From assembly GCF_034702125.1 (NCBI RefSeq), contig NC_085872.1, forward strand, positions 26,960,002 through 27,024,001: a stretch of 64,000 nt of DNA. Direction: 5' to 3'. The position numbers were made by a program, and so were the translations under genes. This document shows, piece by piece, positions 54,901-63,790 of this stretch (position 1 is the first letter of the stretch; each line of letters starts with the position of its first letter). The stretch is from Engraulis encrasicolus. Its lineage: Eukaryota > Chordata > Actinopteri > Clupeiformes > Engraulidae. The notes beneath the pieces were generated by a model that ran no database searches, was not told where the DNA came from, and was given only the letters and a program-made list of their open reading frames with translations.

Positions 54901-56374
54901 AAGGAGCAGCGCTCCACTACAATCTACCCCCCACATGTTGAATCGTCGGCCCGACATTGCTGGTACGCCGTCCCCCCCACTCCCAGATCCAAAATTCCAT
55001 CAAAAGTTTGGAGTCGCCCCACCAGGCAGCCGATGGGGATTAGAGTGTTGTCCCGCGTTAAACCGGGAAGTCCGGCGTGGAGGCACCTCGCTGCTGCTAG
55101 TGCCACGACCGGGTAGCTGAGCGGCCGAACTGCTGGGGGAAGCCTGCGAAGTCCGACGCTGCCCTTCGTTTCCTCCTGAGGTGCCACCCTGGGGTGCATG
55201 GGGCTCTGCTGGGACACCCAAGCCAGCATCGCCCACCTGCTCCCCAAGAAGGATATCTTCTTCGCTCGATAGCTCCCCTGAGTCGACAGGGGTAGGTTCG
55301 CCTGGTCGTCGGCCCGACCCCGGGGGGTGTCGGGGGCCAGGGGGCCCACCACTCCTTTCAGCATGCTGCGGTGAACGTGCTTCAGCTTCGTTGGATCGTT
55401 GACGGGGGCGATCGTGTACACGGCTCCGGTCTCCGAAGGGGTACGCACCACCATGTGTACCTGGGAGTTCCACACATCTTGGATTTTATTTCGACCTCGC
55501 ACGCCGAGGTTGCGTACATATACCCGTTGCCCTACTTCTAAAACAGCAGTCTTCACCCGTGCATCGTGTCTGTCCTTGCGATATTCCGCCGCTGCGGCCA
55601 AACGCTCCCGAGCCCCATCAAATGCCACTTGAAGCCGGGTCTGATGCTCCTGTATCCAGTCGCACACTCGACCATGGACCGGTGGCCGAACTCGGCCCAG
55701 GAGGAAGTCTACGGGTAGCTGTGGCTCTTGGCCGAACATAAGGAAGTGTGGCGATTCTCCTGTCGCTTGATGCGGGGTGGTATTATAATAGAAGGTTACG
55801 TGCGGCAGGCAAGTTGCCCAGTCGCGCTTCCGAGAGGCCGGTAGGGTACGCAGGAGGTTGTGTAGAGTGCGGTTAAATCGCTCACATTGGCCGTTCCCGG
55901 CCGGGTGGTACGGGGTGGACCTGGTAGGCCTAAGGCCTTAGAACCTACACTCAGGTTGTCAGACTTTGCCACTAGGGGCTGGCACGGCTAACACAATAGG
56001 GCGAATGGCACACCTCAGGATTAACAAAAGAAAAAGTAAAGAAATAGTTCACAACAAACAAAAATAATTCACGGCAAACAGAAACAACAAGAAATCACAG
56101 CAAACCATGCAAAATAAATCAAAATCATGCAGTTAAATAAGAAATTAGATAATGGAATGAAATAATAAAAAAAAGGAAATTAGGCACAGCAAACGAAAGA
56201 AAACGAAAATCAAAACATGAGGTAAACCAACCCCAGAGGCTCAGCTCAGTGCAGTCCCCTAGGTATCCCCACACTCACTCATCACTACCTACACACACAC
56301 TCACACGCACCAACGTAAGCACACGCACACACACTGTGGAATGGCTCACACACCAGCTCACACCGAGCCGAGCG

Positions 56375-56411
<37 letters not shown>

Positions 56412-59271
56412 ATGTCCAATTTCCCGAGGCCGGAGCAGCAGCCGAGATACGGGTTCCCGGCTTCCAGAGGCACCACACAACCGGGGCTAAAAGTCGCCGC
56501 TCGTGCACCTAAACGCGTGGTGTGTCTGACCACGGCCACACGGATACAACCTGCGAGGGAGGAGGAGAGCGTTAGCCAAGCTAGCAGGACACCCACTATC
56601 ACACGATTCTGCTGCCGAGAGGTTACCTTACCCGGAGATGAGGGTGCACCGATGCGCGGTTCTCACAGTCGGAGTGCCAATACAGAGGTACACGGCCGAG
56701 GCGCCGGTAGCGACCACACGTTGAAACCATAATAATGGCCGTCGTTAGCAACCATGGTACGAAAACAAACAGTCAGGGCTGGGTAAAGGCACAAGCTAAC
56801 CCACTATAATACATACCGGCGTGCAGGAGACGGGAAAAGCGCAAGGTAACCGTTGGTATTGTCCACCGAAGTCCTTGCCAGTGGAGAAGCAAGAGATCAC
56901 TCTAGCCAAGTAAGAGACGCCAAGTTGGAATCACAACCTATAGAACAGCAGACGCGAAGTTAGCCACTAGCCGCTGGCTAGCACATAAACAGCGACAAGA
57001 GATGGTCCACATACTCACGAGGACAAGAAATGGTCCACATCTCCTAGATCTGAATCGGACACCGCACTCCTCTCGACGACGAGGGGGGAAGCAACCACAG
57101 CATTCGCCGGTGGCGATGAAACGCTCAAAGGGGGACTTTGCGGGCTTACCGAATACTAGCCATTGGCAGTATTTATGAAGAGACTTCCCATAAGCCTCTA
57201 CGAGCGGCGTGGTGACGTGTGCCGCAGCGTCAGACTTTCCCTTAAAGGAGCAGCGCTCCACTACATAAACAAATTTAAGAGTTTGACTGAAGTATTTGAT
57301 ACATTCCATAATGTACGGTATACAGTACAGCACAGTATTTGACCTCGGTATTTGAAAATGTCTGGTTACGGCCCTGATTACAGTGTTTCTTAATTGTTTG
57401 AACACAGTTTCAACTCCAAGGACTCGGGACTCCAAGTCCTAATTCTAAATTCACCTGGTTCCATCATTATTTGTCTTTTCCTGGGATTCATCTCCTCTCA
57501 TCTGATCACTTCCAAACTTTTCATTATCTCATCCTCACTCGGCTTTCCTCATTCTGCTGATTTTCAAACAGAACCAAAACTTTCCAAAATGTGTCATTAT
57601 ACATTTTATTTCACCGTAGGCCTATTGATTGTAACACACTCACTTACTATGCCACCATGCACTATGTTCTTGTGTGCCATTAGGACAATGTGAAGTATCA
57701 TAACAATATTTTAAAACATTTTCAGGTCAGAGTGGCATTGACTTCCTCTTTGACTTTGTGGAGATATCCCTCGGTGATCACCCGACATTTGACCTGTTAC
57801 CAGGACGTCCTTCAGCCAGTAAGAGAGTCTACCAACCTACACCACTAGCAAGGCCACTACTAGCAACATACGATTCAGCCTGCTACATGCACAACTGAAA
57901 TGTTCTTTAACTTCATTCCACAGATGAGAATGCCACACTCTTCCTGACAGTGACAGGAGGCGACAGTGTCAGTGTCTCTGAGGTGTTGCTGGTTCCCACA
58001 TCGGGAGCAGAGGCGGTGAACACAACAGTGGAGGACAGAGAAGGAGGGGACTACCTGGTGACCGTGGATAGGCTGCCGGAGGGCGAGTTCAACATTCGGA
58101 TCAGGGGGGAGACAAATGCAGCCTCCAGGGCGTCGCCGGATGTGTTTGAGAGACAGTCTTCCACCCAGCTCAGGACATCTAGCTTGACAGTGACAGTGGC
58201 TGTGAGTTTATCTCCTCCAACTATATGAAAGCTGAAGGATTTGTATTCAGCCTTGTATTCAGCGAGTGTTAAGCGGTAAACTGTCGTGAACATCCTCTCT
58301 CAACAGGCATTGAATGAGACTTGGGAGCCTGGCACGAACCTCACCATCCCTTTCACCGTGTCCACTGATGCCACCGGTGACATCACCATCCGAGTGACCA
58401 ACGATCGTGAGTTCACTTCTGAGTCCCCCGCCTCTCTGACCCCGGGGACAGGAGGACAGGCTGAAGGCACGGTGACTCTGACCGCTCCGCCCAGCACCAC
58501 CTCAGGCACTGACGTCACGCTCACCATCGAGGCGGTAACTGCTGGGGCCACAGATTCCAACTACGCTGTGCTCCGCCTTTCAGTTGTTGCTGAGGTAACA
58601 CTTTTTGTTCAAACCATTTTTTTGGCCATTACATTTCAGTTTTTGCCAGTATGCAATTTCATTCTTATCACGTCACCCTTCACACACTAGCATTTGTGTG
58701 CACTTAGTCTCAGAAATCCCAACAGTGTTCCTAAATGAATGTTGATCTCTTTCAGGTAACTGATCTATCCGCTCCCACATGTGACATAGTTGATGTGAAT
58801 GCAAACTGCTCTGGCAACTGCAGCCTGTCGTGGGAGTTACTGGCCAATCTGACGGACGGCGACGGCACGGGCATTGAGCGCATCACAGTCCGACAGGGCA
58901 GTGGCAGCCTCAACACAAGGGTGGTGACGGGTTCGGACGGAGTGGCCGTGACTCTGGCCACCTACACGGCGTCCTGCTGCTCTGAGGAGGTGGAGCTGGT
59001 GGCTGTAGATGCTGTGGGGAATGTGGGGACCTGCTTCAGGTCCATAAGAACCCCAAATGTCACTGCAGATGAGTCCCCAACTTCTGCTGCCCCTACCACT
59101 GCAACTGACACACCCCCCACTACCACAATGCAAACTGAACCTGTGGCTGAGACAACTTGCGATGACATCGATGACAGCATCTTCTCGGGGCAGTCGAGAG
59201 GTCTGGACTTGGGTCTTCCACTCTGGCTCAGCCTGATTTCCTTCTGGCTTGTTGGGCCTCTGCAGCCCTGA
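51831..59271 (+). CDS. vwa7: vwa7-like gene, C-terminal exons (partial)
   Basis: Six exons (51831-51963, 52465-52617, 57726-57818, 57924-58201, 58307-58594, 58756-59271) join in frame with GT-AG introns of phase 1, 1, 1, 0, 0. The joined protein matches my knowledge of the C-terminal half of von Willebrand factor A domain-containing protein 7: FSFTVDNSLRNLTMYITGSS, YSIKVTG, FLFDFVEISLGDHPTF, NATLFLTVTGGD, RQSSTQLRTSS, IRVTNDREF, GTDVTLTIEA, NCSGNCSLSWELLANLTDG. It is extracellular in character, with many N-glycosylation sequons. The 5' part with the vWA domain is not visible; it lies upstream, in the gap or outside the window. The tail LGLPLWLSLISFWLVG is hydrophobic with no basic cytosolic end, so GPI anchoring is possible. 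No internal stop; it looks functional. Confidence 0.78.
52465..52617 (+). CDS. vwa7: vwa7-like exon 2 in view
   Basis: Acceptor TCTCTTACAG, donor GTAGCT. Encodes ATQSNTASTGAVGTIQSVGN, then WTVRLNSTGQGGLWGISMAS and YSIKVT. Phase 1 at both ends, so it joins exons 1 and 3 without breaking the frame. Confidence 0.8.
53129..54921 (-). repeat. 3' LTR of Gypsy family C
   Basis: 1793 bp, TGTAGTGG...CCACTACA. The coding-strand AATAAA is at 53326-53331. The motif TGGCGTAGTC (coding strand) is at 53162-53171, 33 nt from the end. An (AC)n run is at 54040-54064. Confidence 0.88.
54922..54933 (-). other. Polypurine tract of Gypsy family C
   Basis: Coding strand TGGGGGGTAGAT abuts the 3' LTR start TGTAGTGG, closely like the tract of the large Gypsy element (GGAGGGGGTGGAT). 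Confidence 0.7.
54934..55918 (-). pseudogene. Gypsy family C integrase C-terminus
   Basis: Starts at the deletion joint with STPYHPAGNGQCERFNRTL, holding the catalytic Glu of the integrase DDE triad, then YYNTTPHQATGESP, FGQEPQLPVDFLLG and the GPY/F-like RVYVRNLGVRGRNKIQDVWN. A frameshift near 55290 moves the tail (ELSSEEDILLGE ... NAGQHSNPHRLPGG) to another frame. The tail motif AGQHxNPxRLPxG is shared with Pol of the large Gypsy element. Confidence 0.82.
55919..57265 (-). repeat. Truncated 5' LTR of Gypsy family C
   Basis: Nearly identical to 53578-54921, including the (AC)n run (here 56377-56408, longer). Missing is the U5-side ~450 bp. The high identity between the copies indicates a recent insertion. 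Confidence 0.88.
57726..57818 (+). CDS. vwa7: vwa7-like exon 3 in view
   Basis: Acceptor CATTTTCAG, donor GTAAGA. Encodes QSGIDFLFDFVEISLGDHPT then FDLLPGRPSA, phase 1 to phase 1. The FVE...HP...RP pattern is conserved in VWA7. The intron before it is 5.1 kb because of the hAT/Gypsy insertions. Confidence 0.8.
57924..58201 (+). CDS. vwa7: vwa7-like exon 4 in view
   Basis: Acceptor ATTCCACAG, donor GTGAGT. Encodes NENATLFLTVTGGDSVSVSE, then GGDYLVTVDRLPEGEFNIRI and RQSSTQLRTSSLTVTVA. Phase 1 in, phase 0 out. A beta-rich extracellular module. Confidence 0.83.
58307..58594 (+). CDS. vwa7: vwa7-like exon 5 in view
   Basis: Acceptor CTCTCAACAG, donor GTAACA. Exactly 96 codons, phase 0 to 0: EPGTNLTIPFTVSTDATGDI, TIRVTNDREF, GTVTLTAPPSTTSGTDVTLT. 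One beta-sandwich repeat encoded by a single symmetric exon. Confidence 0.85.
58756..59271 (+). CDS. vwa7: vwa7-like last coding exon
   Basis: Acceptor CTTTCAG. Encodes VTDLSAPTCDIVDVNANCSG, CSLSWELLANLTDGDGTGIE, SCCSEEVELVAVDAVGNVGT, then a Thr/Pro-rich stalk (TSAAPTTATDTPPTTTMQTE) suited to O-glycosylation and a C-terminal hydrophobic segment before TGA at 59269-59271. The paired Cys residues suggest disulfides. Stalk plus hydrophobic end suggests a GPI or membrane anchor (inference). Confidence 0.85.
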   Translation, partial: VTDLSAPTCDIVDVNANCSGNCSLSWELLANLTDGDGTGIERITVRQGSGSLNTRVVTGSDGVAVTLATYTASCCSEEVELVAVDAVGNVGTCFRSIRTPNVTADESPTSAAPTTATDTPPTTTMQTEPVAETTCDDIDDSIFSGQSRGLDLGLPLWLSLISFWLVGPLQP

Positions 59272-59378
59272 GTCTGACTCATCATCACCTGATCCTCAGT
59301 TATCATGTGCATGTTGCCTCATGTGACCCGCATCTCAGTACCGGTAAACTTGTTTGTAGAAGTATTTGTTATCCTTAA

Positions 59379-59743
59379 AGGGACACTGTGGAAGAAATGG
59401 TCAAAAAAGGTAGGCCTACTGCAACTATGCTGCTTATTGAAATTGGGCTGCCTATTGCCGAATTTGATATTTACATGAAAGTTTACTAAGTATTAAACAA
59501 ATATTTTCTAGTATGGTCCAAGTACAGTCCTTTTTGCAGCTAAAAATGGCTATTTTTGGAAATTCAAAATGGCGGACCATGGAGAAGATCCCCCTTTTCA
59601 TGTATGAAAAGTGCAATTTTTCCAGTCATAATGAATACTTAAAATTTGATGCTGGTGGTAAGTATTCATGAAAAAGGTAACATTAGTGAATGGGCAGCAT
59701 GAATTCTGGAAATAAACAACTAAAAATCTCACACAGCGTCCCT
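59379..59743. mobile_element. TTAA-type MITE (T2/Kolobok-like), copy 2, in vwa7 3'UTR
   Basis: AGGGACACTGTG ... CACAGCGTCCCT with TTAA on both sides (59375-59378, 59744-59747). Same family as 49387-49723; this copy has extra internal bases, such as GTACAGTCC near 59522. It lies 108 bp after the stop codon, so it is probably part of the 3'UTR. Confidence 0.85.
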
Positions 59744-59946
59744 TTAAGTTCCTTTCGTACTTTACTAAAAGCACATGTGGAAACTGTTATTTTATGTCTC
59801 GTTTAGAAAAAAAAATCTTCCTGCACAATTTTATTTACCTCCAAAGTGTGTCCCAAGTCTAGAAACTTCTTGATGGTAAGATGTTATTAATTATACAACA
59901 CTGAGATGTGTCAACAATACATCAATGAAGTGTATTTAAAATTAAA

Positions 59947-59952
59947 AATAAA
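59947..59952 (+). promoter_or_regulatory. vwa7: Candidate polyadenylation signal for vwa7-like gene
   Basis: AATAAA about 680 nt after the stop, followed within 40 nt by a T/GT-rich stretch (CCTTTGTGTTCATGTTTT). An AATAAA inside the MITE (59709-59714) is an alternative. Confidence 0.45.
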
Positions 59953-60173
59953 TTCCTGGTCTGATAAAACAAAACCTTTGTGTTCATGTTTTCACAGTAT
60001 AAGATATGTTTGAAAAAAAACAACAACAAAGGTTATGCACACCCAGGTACCAAAACAACCTTTATTGTAAAGGCATGACCTTTGCGCATAAAGATGAATA
60101 TAGCCTAACAATGGATTTGATGTTGGCAAATACACAACCTTGCAAAAAAAGTAATTACAAAGAAAGTTGCACG

Positions 60174-60413
60174 CTAATACGTAGTTGGACTGCCTTTAGC
60201 TTCGATTACGCAACTCATTTGGCGTTGTTTCAATAAACGTCTACAATGGCTGCCTGGACTGAAATGATTTACATCTCTATCCTTGTAGCCTATTAAGATA
60301 TTGTATTGATGATGGTAGAGTGTGATGAACACTGAGCAAAGCCTTCTTCCAGCACGTTCCAAAGATTCTAATGAGGTTGAGGTCTGGACTGTGTGGTGGC
60401 CAGTTCATGTGTG
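60174..60413 (-). pseudogene. Tc1/mariner transposase C-terminal remnant
   Basis: On the minus strand frames read NWPPHSPDLNLIRI, then a frameshift into LERAGRR..., and end KAKGSPTTY, like the WPxQSPDLNPIENL ... IKAKGGPTKY end of fish Tc1-like transposases. The catalytic Glu/Asp position after PIEN is altered (LIRI). Several stops; inactive. Confidence 0.7.
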
Positions 60414-60627
60414 AAAAGTATGTCTTGTGCTCCATGAACTACTCCGGTGCAATGACTTGTTTTTCATCTATTGAACAACTATGTCAAAAGACAGATACTC
60501 GGGTCATGTTAAAGGCTTTTAGCCTGTTTAAGAGGGGCCAAAAAAGGCAGCAACCAGCAGATTTAAACAGATAGGGTAACCCCTTTTCTGTTACAAACTT
60601 GGTTTGACGTAAAGATATTGGGCACTC

Positions 60628-60699
60628 CTGCAAGACAAAAACCCAAAGCACACATCTAAAAGCACAGTGAAATGGTTGAAAAATGAAGAAACACCGTTC
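60628..60699 (+). pseudogene. Tc1/mariner transposase central fragment, opposite strand
   Basis: Plus-strand LQDKNPKHTSKSTVKWLKN matches the QDNDPKHTSKxVKxWL motif that holds the second catalytic Asp of Tc1-like transposases. It ends in a stop after 24 residues. It points the opposite way to the C-terminal piece at 60174-60413, so the copy is rearranged. Confidence 0.68.
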
Positions 60700-61663
60700 T
60701 AAAATGGCAAGCAATGAGATTGCCTGATGAAGGTCTAGTACCGAAACGTCGTTTATTAAAGAAAGAACAGCAAAATGGTCAGTGTGCGGGAGTTTCTTTA
60801 AACTATTGCTGAGTGACCCATGGTGCCATCTCCGACGCACCTGCCAGCTGAGGTGTGCGAAAAAAGCCGACGTTCAAAGCAATGAGTTGAAAAATTGTGT
60901 GTGGGGGGGGGGTTGTCATTATGAGAGAGTCCTGTATTTAAGAGAGAGGATGAACATATTGCAAAGCAGGAGTGGGGGGATTGACAAAGTGTTAGAAGCT
61001 TGTTGATGAATGCAAAAAAGTGTTGGAGGCTGCCATTGCTGTCAAAGGGTGTTGTATGATATTATGATGAAGAAAGTACTGGTCGTACACCCACTGGCCT
61101 AATTCTTCGGTCAGAAAGAATGCAGCTGTTCTAGAGGTTGTGTCTTGCCATTTATTAATTAAACATGGATGAAATTGTACGTTGTGTAGTCGTGTTGTTT
61201 CATAGTGTGGAAGTTGAAAAGGTTGTTACAGTGTGGGTTTCTATACAAAGACAGAAATAAAGGGGAAAACAGGACAATGCTAATTTATTCACATTCCAAA
61301 CGTCCCATTCACATTATCTACTCAGAGATAATAATTACAGGGAAAGTACTGCACACACAGTAGTAATAACAGGGTGATAAACAATACTAAATTGACAGGT
61401 ATAAAGCATTAAAACAGCACAGGAAATTGTACAGCATTAAATATATTAAATGCTAACAAAGAACACCGTGTACAGGATTGCTAACACGATATTGCTGAGT
61501 CACGGAACATTCTAGACATTTCCAATTACACAGAACGATTGTCAGGCTTCAATACAAAGTTAGAAAGGACTGTAGAAACGAAATAAAGGGCTGAGGGGGG
61601 CCTGTCAGTGTGGGTAGTAGTGACAGGCGCATAGCCAAATGTGTCTGGCAAACTGCTACTGGC
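60700..61663. other. Non-coding stretch
   Basis: Contains a GATGAAGGTCTAGTACCGAA plus ACGTCG motif (60725-60750) typical of a dispersed vertebrate repeat. No gene recognised. Confidence 0.4.
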
Positions 61664-61939
61664 CTACTGCTGATAAGGAGAGGTTGATCTTGGATGCTCA
61701 TGAGAAAAGCCCATAGTACTTAATGGATAAGAAGCACGCTTTGCATTCTCCATTTCGATAGCAAGCTGTTCCATTTCAGTGCTTAAACTTTTACATCTCT
61801 CCTCTAATCGATCTAAAGCAGATGTGGTAGCTCTCTCAGATGGGAAAGAAATGTTGCTCTGACTTACATGTGTTGCATGCCTGGTTGGTGGCATGTGTGG
61901 TCTGGAAGGGGATGACTGCCAAGGGGGGAGGGGGGGCAC
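61664..61939 (-). CDS. Unrecognised 91-codon ORF with coiled coil
   Basis: Pro-rich N-terminus (PPLPPWQSSPSRPHMPP), then a predicted coiled coil SALDRLEERCKSLSTEMEQL, and a Ser/Pro-rich end. I do not recognise the family. It may be the last exon or C-terminal fragment of a transposon accessory protein or host gene. No matched TIRs were found around it. Confidence 0.25.
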   Translation of the reverse strand: MPPLPPWQSSPSRPHMPPTRHATHVSQSNISFPSERATTSALDRLEERCKSLSTEMEQLAIEMENAKRASYPLSTMGFSHEHPRSTSPYQQ

Positions 61940-62060
61940 TCGTCATTCCGACATAGCACCATTCCGACATGACGCCATTGCGACATCCCGTCATTCCGAC
62001 ATTTTGGTATCAGCATTCCGGCAATTTAATGTCACCATTCCGACACTTGTGGGGAGCTGT
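61940..62060. repeat. CATTCCGACAT short tandem repeat
   Basis: The 11-mer CATTCCGACAT or close variants recur about every 15-25 bp (61943-62045), each joined by a short GC-containing spacer. The unit contains an ATTCCGACAT core of MITE type. A preceding G run (61921-61936) marks an abrupt composition change. Confidence 0.6.
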
Positions 62061-62560
62061 CCATGGTCATGGTGCGAGAGATCGCTCGTGCGTCGGCAGC
62101 AATCCACCGCCAGCCTCCTTTTTCTTAAATGTAAAAAAATAATGATCCCCATAGGCGCAGGATATTTTTTGGGAGAGAGACCGCTCGTGCGTCTTAACAC
62201 TTGACCGCGGTGAAAAGTGAAAAGCTGCCGAAAATAAAAAGCACAAAAGTGACACTGACAAAGTACAACGTACAGACACACATAATTGTCTTTAAAATAG
62301 AGCCTAAATCAAGTTCATTGGCTGAATAATGATCCCCATGAGCGCAGGATATTGGGAGAGAGACCGCTCGTGCGTCGGCAGCAATCCACGCCCCACCCCC
62401 ACCCCCTCCTTTTTTTAACATGTAAAAAAATAATGATCCCCACGAGCGCGATATTATTTATTATTTAAGCGTCTTAACACTTGACCGCGGTGAAAAGTGA
62501 AAAGCTGCCGAAAATAAAAAGCACAAAAGTGACACTTCGTACAGTTCTTAGCAGCAGCTA
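62060..62560. repeat. Two-copy ~270-bp tandem repeat
   Basis: GACCGCTCGTGCGTC(GGCAGCAATCC) and CTTAACACTTGACCGCGGTG + AAAAGTGAAAAGCTGCCGAA appear at about 62177-62255 and again at 62361-62545, with indels. AATAATGATCCCCA occurs near 62138, 62327 and 62430. This is repeat DNA without a coding frame. Confidence 0.6.
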
Positions 62561-63580
62561 TGTTTTAAACAATTTCTGAAGACAGCTTAGGCCTACATCT
62601 CGCACACATTTATTCAACAACGCCAAGTTCAAACAAACACACGCAACACTTTCACACTCCAAACATTCTGCTTGCATGCATTCAGCTCAGGTCATACAAA
62701 CATCGAATTAAACAGCAACCCGCCCAACCGACACACTGATAAGCAGGCACATGTACCCTATAAAGGAAATACCGAAACTGATTAGTAAAAACAAAGACTG
62801 GGGGACTCCACTATGAAAGGGGGAAATGGTGGAAACATCCAATTAAGTGCAGATAGGGGCGCGCAGGTTACAGCAGCGGCGGTCGCAATGCGGAGGACCC
62901 TACAGTACTGAGGACATATCGGCGAACTTCCATACAAAAGTAATTCATTAATTAATCAGTTTGAGGATCATAATGTTGTGTCCACTGGGTAACCAAAACC
63001 AAAAACATCTTGTTGCACCATGCACAAATTGACAAGGCTTAAGACTGATGTTCCAGTCGTCCAAACAGCCACCCAAAGTATGCCTCAAAAAGAACCTTCA
63101 CCATTTTTTACTATGCTGTAGCCACGTTAAGTAAAGGGTTTTTATTGCAACTCCTCAACTTTTGCGATTTATTGGAACTCGTGCGTAGTGCAGGAAGCCT
63201 ATTAAACTTTCTGAACTGATGCTCGACATACAAAGCGCCACGACCTACTGAGGTAGCCTACAGGTTGTCCTATATGTTTTTGTAAGACACAAAATATTTC
63301 CTGAATCTCATTATAGCTAAATGTAAAAAGGAAGGCCTACATATCAGAACATGTCTTTGGTATTTCGCTTCAGGTCTTTAGTACATCCAATCAGCTGCGT
63401 GTTTAAATACTGGCATGGCGTTGCATGCCCATGCCCAATTAATTCCCATATCTGCGACAGAATAGGCCTAAAGTCCCCGTTTTTTTTCACGATGATCAAT
63501 TCCCTTGTTCGTCTTTCAGCATGCATGTAAATGTCATATGCTGGCGGACAGCTGAGATCCACATCCAATGATATTCATTC
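62561..63580. other. Non-coding stretch
   Basis: No gene recognised; mostly AT-rich unique-looking sequence. Confidence 0.4.
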
Positions 63581-63584
63581 TAAG

Positions 63585-63790
63585 CGTTTACATGAGACAC
63601 TTACTGTAAGTCCGATTTAACTCACTTTAAATCTGATTAAAACTTAATTCCACTCTAAAAATATCATGTAAACAGTTACCGAACAGGATTTAAGTTTATT
63701 CCGATTTAAACTTAAGTCCGATTAAAGTGGGTGGTTTAATCCTCTTTTAAATCCGATTAAACACGTTCCTCTGTCATGTAACCTTTTATT
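63585..63790. repeat. Inverted repeat with TCCGATTTAA / TTAAATCCGATTAA motifs
   Basis: TCCGATTTAA, TCTGATTAAA, TTCCGATTTAAACTTAAGTC, GTCCGATTAAAG and AAATCCGATTAAAC recur in both orientations between two ATCATGTAAAC/TCATGTAACC-like segments. A palindromic MITE-type repeat; ends not fixed. Confidence 0.5.

Larger units (their letters stand above)
53129..57265 (-). mobile_element. Internally deleted Gypsy element (family C)
   Basis: Minus-strand element: 5' LTR piece 55919-57265, pol fragment 54924-55918, 3' LTR 53129-54921. LTR termini are TGTAGTGG...CCACTACA. Gag, protease, RT and most of integrase are missing, and the 5' LTR lacks its last ~450 bp; the two breaks are fused at GGACCTGG near 55918. 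The last 83 nt of pol frame upstream of the break encode the third catalytic region. A clean target duplication is not evident (AAAA versus TAAA). It cannot move on its own. Confidence 0.85.
52963..57376. mobile_element. hAT MITE in the vwa7 intron, split by a Gypsy copy
   Basis: Ends CATGGCCGTAAC and, inverted, CAGGGCCGTAAC. A perfect 8-bp duplication ATTACAGT lies at 52955-52962 and 57377-57384. Without the nested Gypsy DNA (53129-57265) it is only 277 bp. Internal GAGGACACAGAGGTCATGTC lies near the left end. Non-coding. Confidence 0.88.

Noticed and set aside
58051..59312. Minus-strand ORFs opposite the vwa7 exons
   Set aside because: Shadows of the coding exons; the plus strand has consistent splice sites and family matches.
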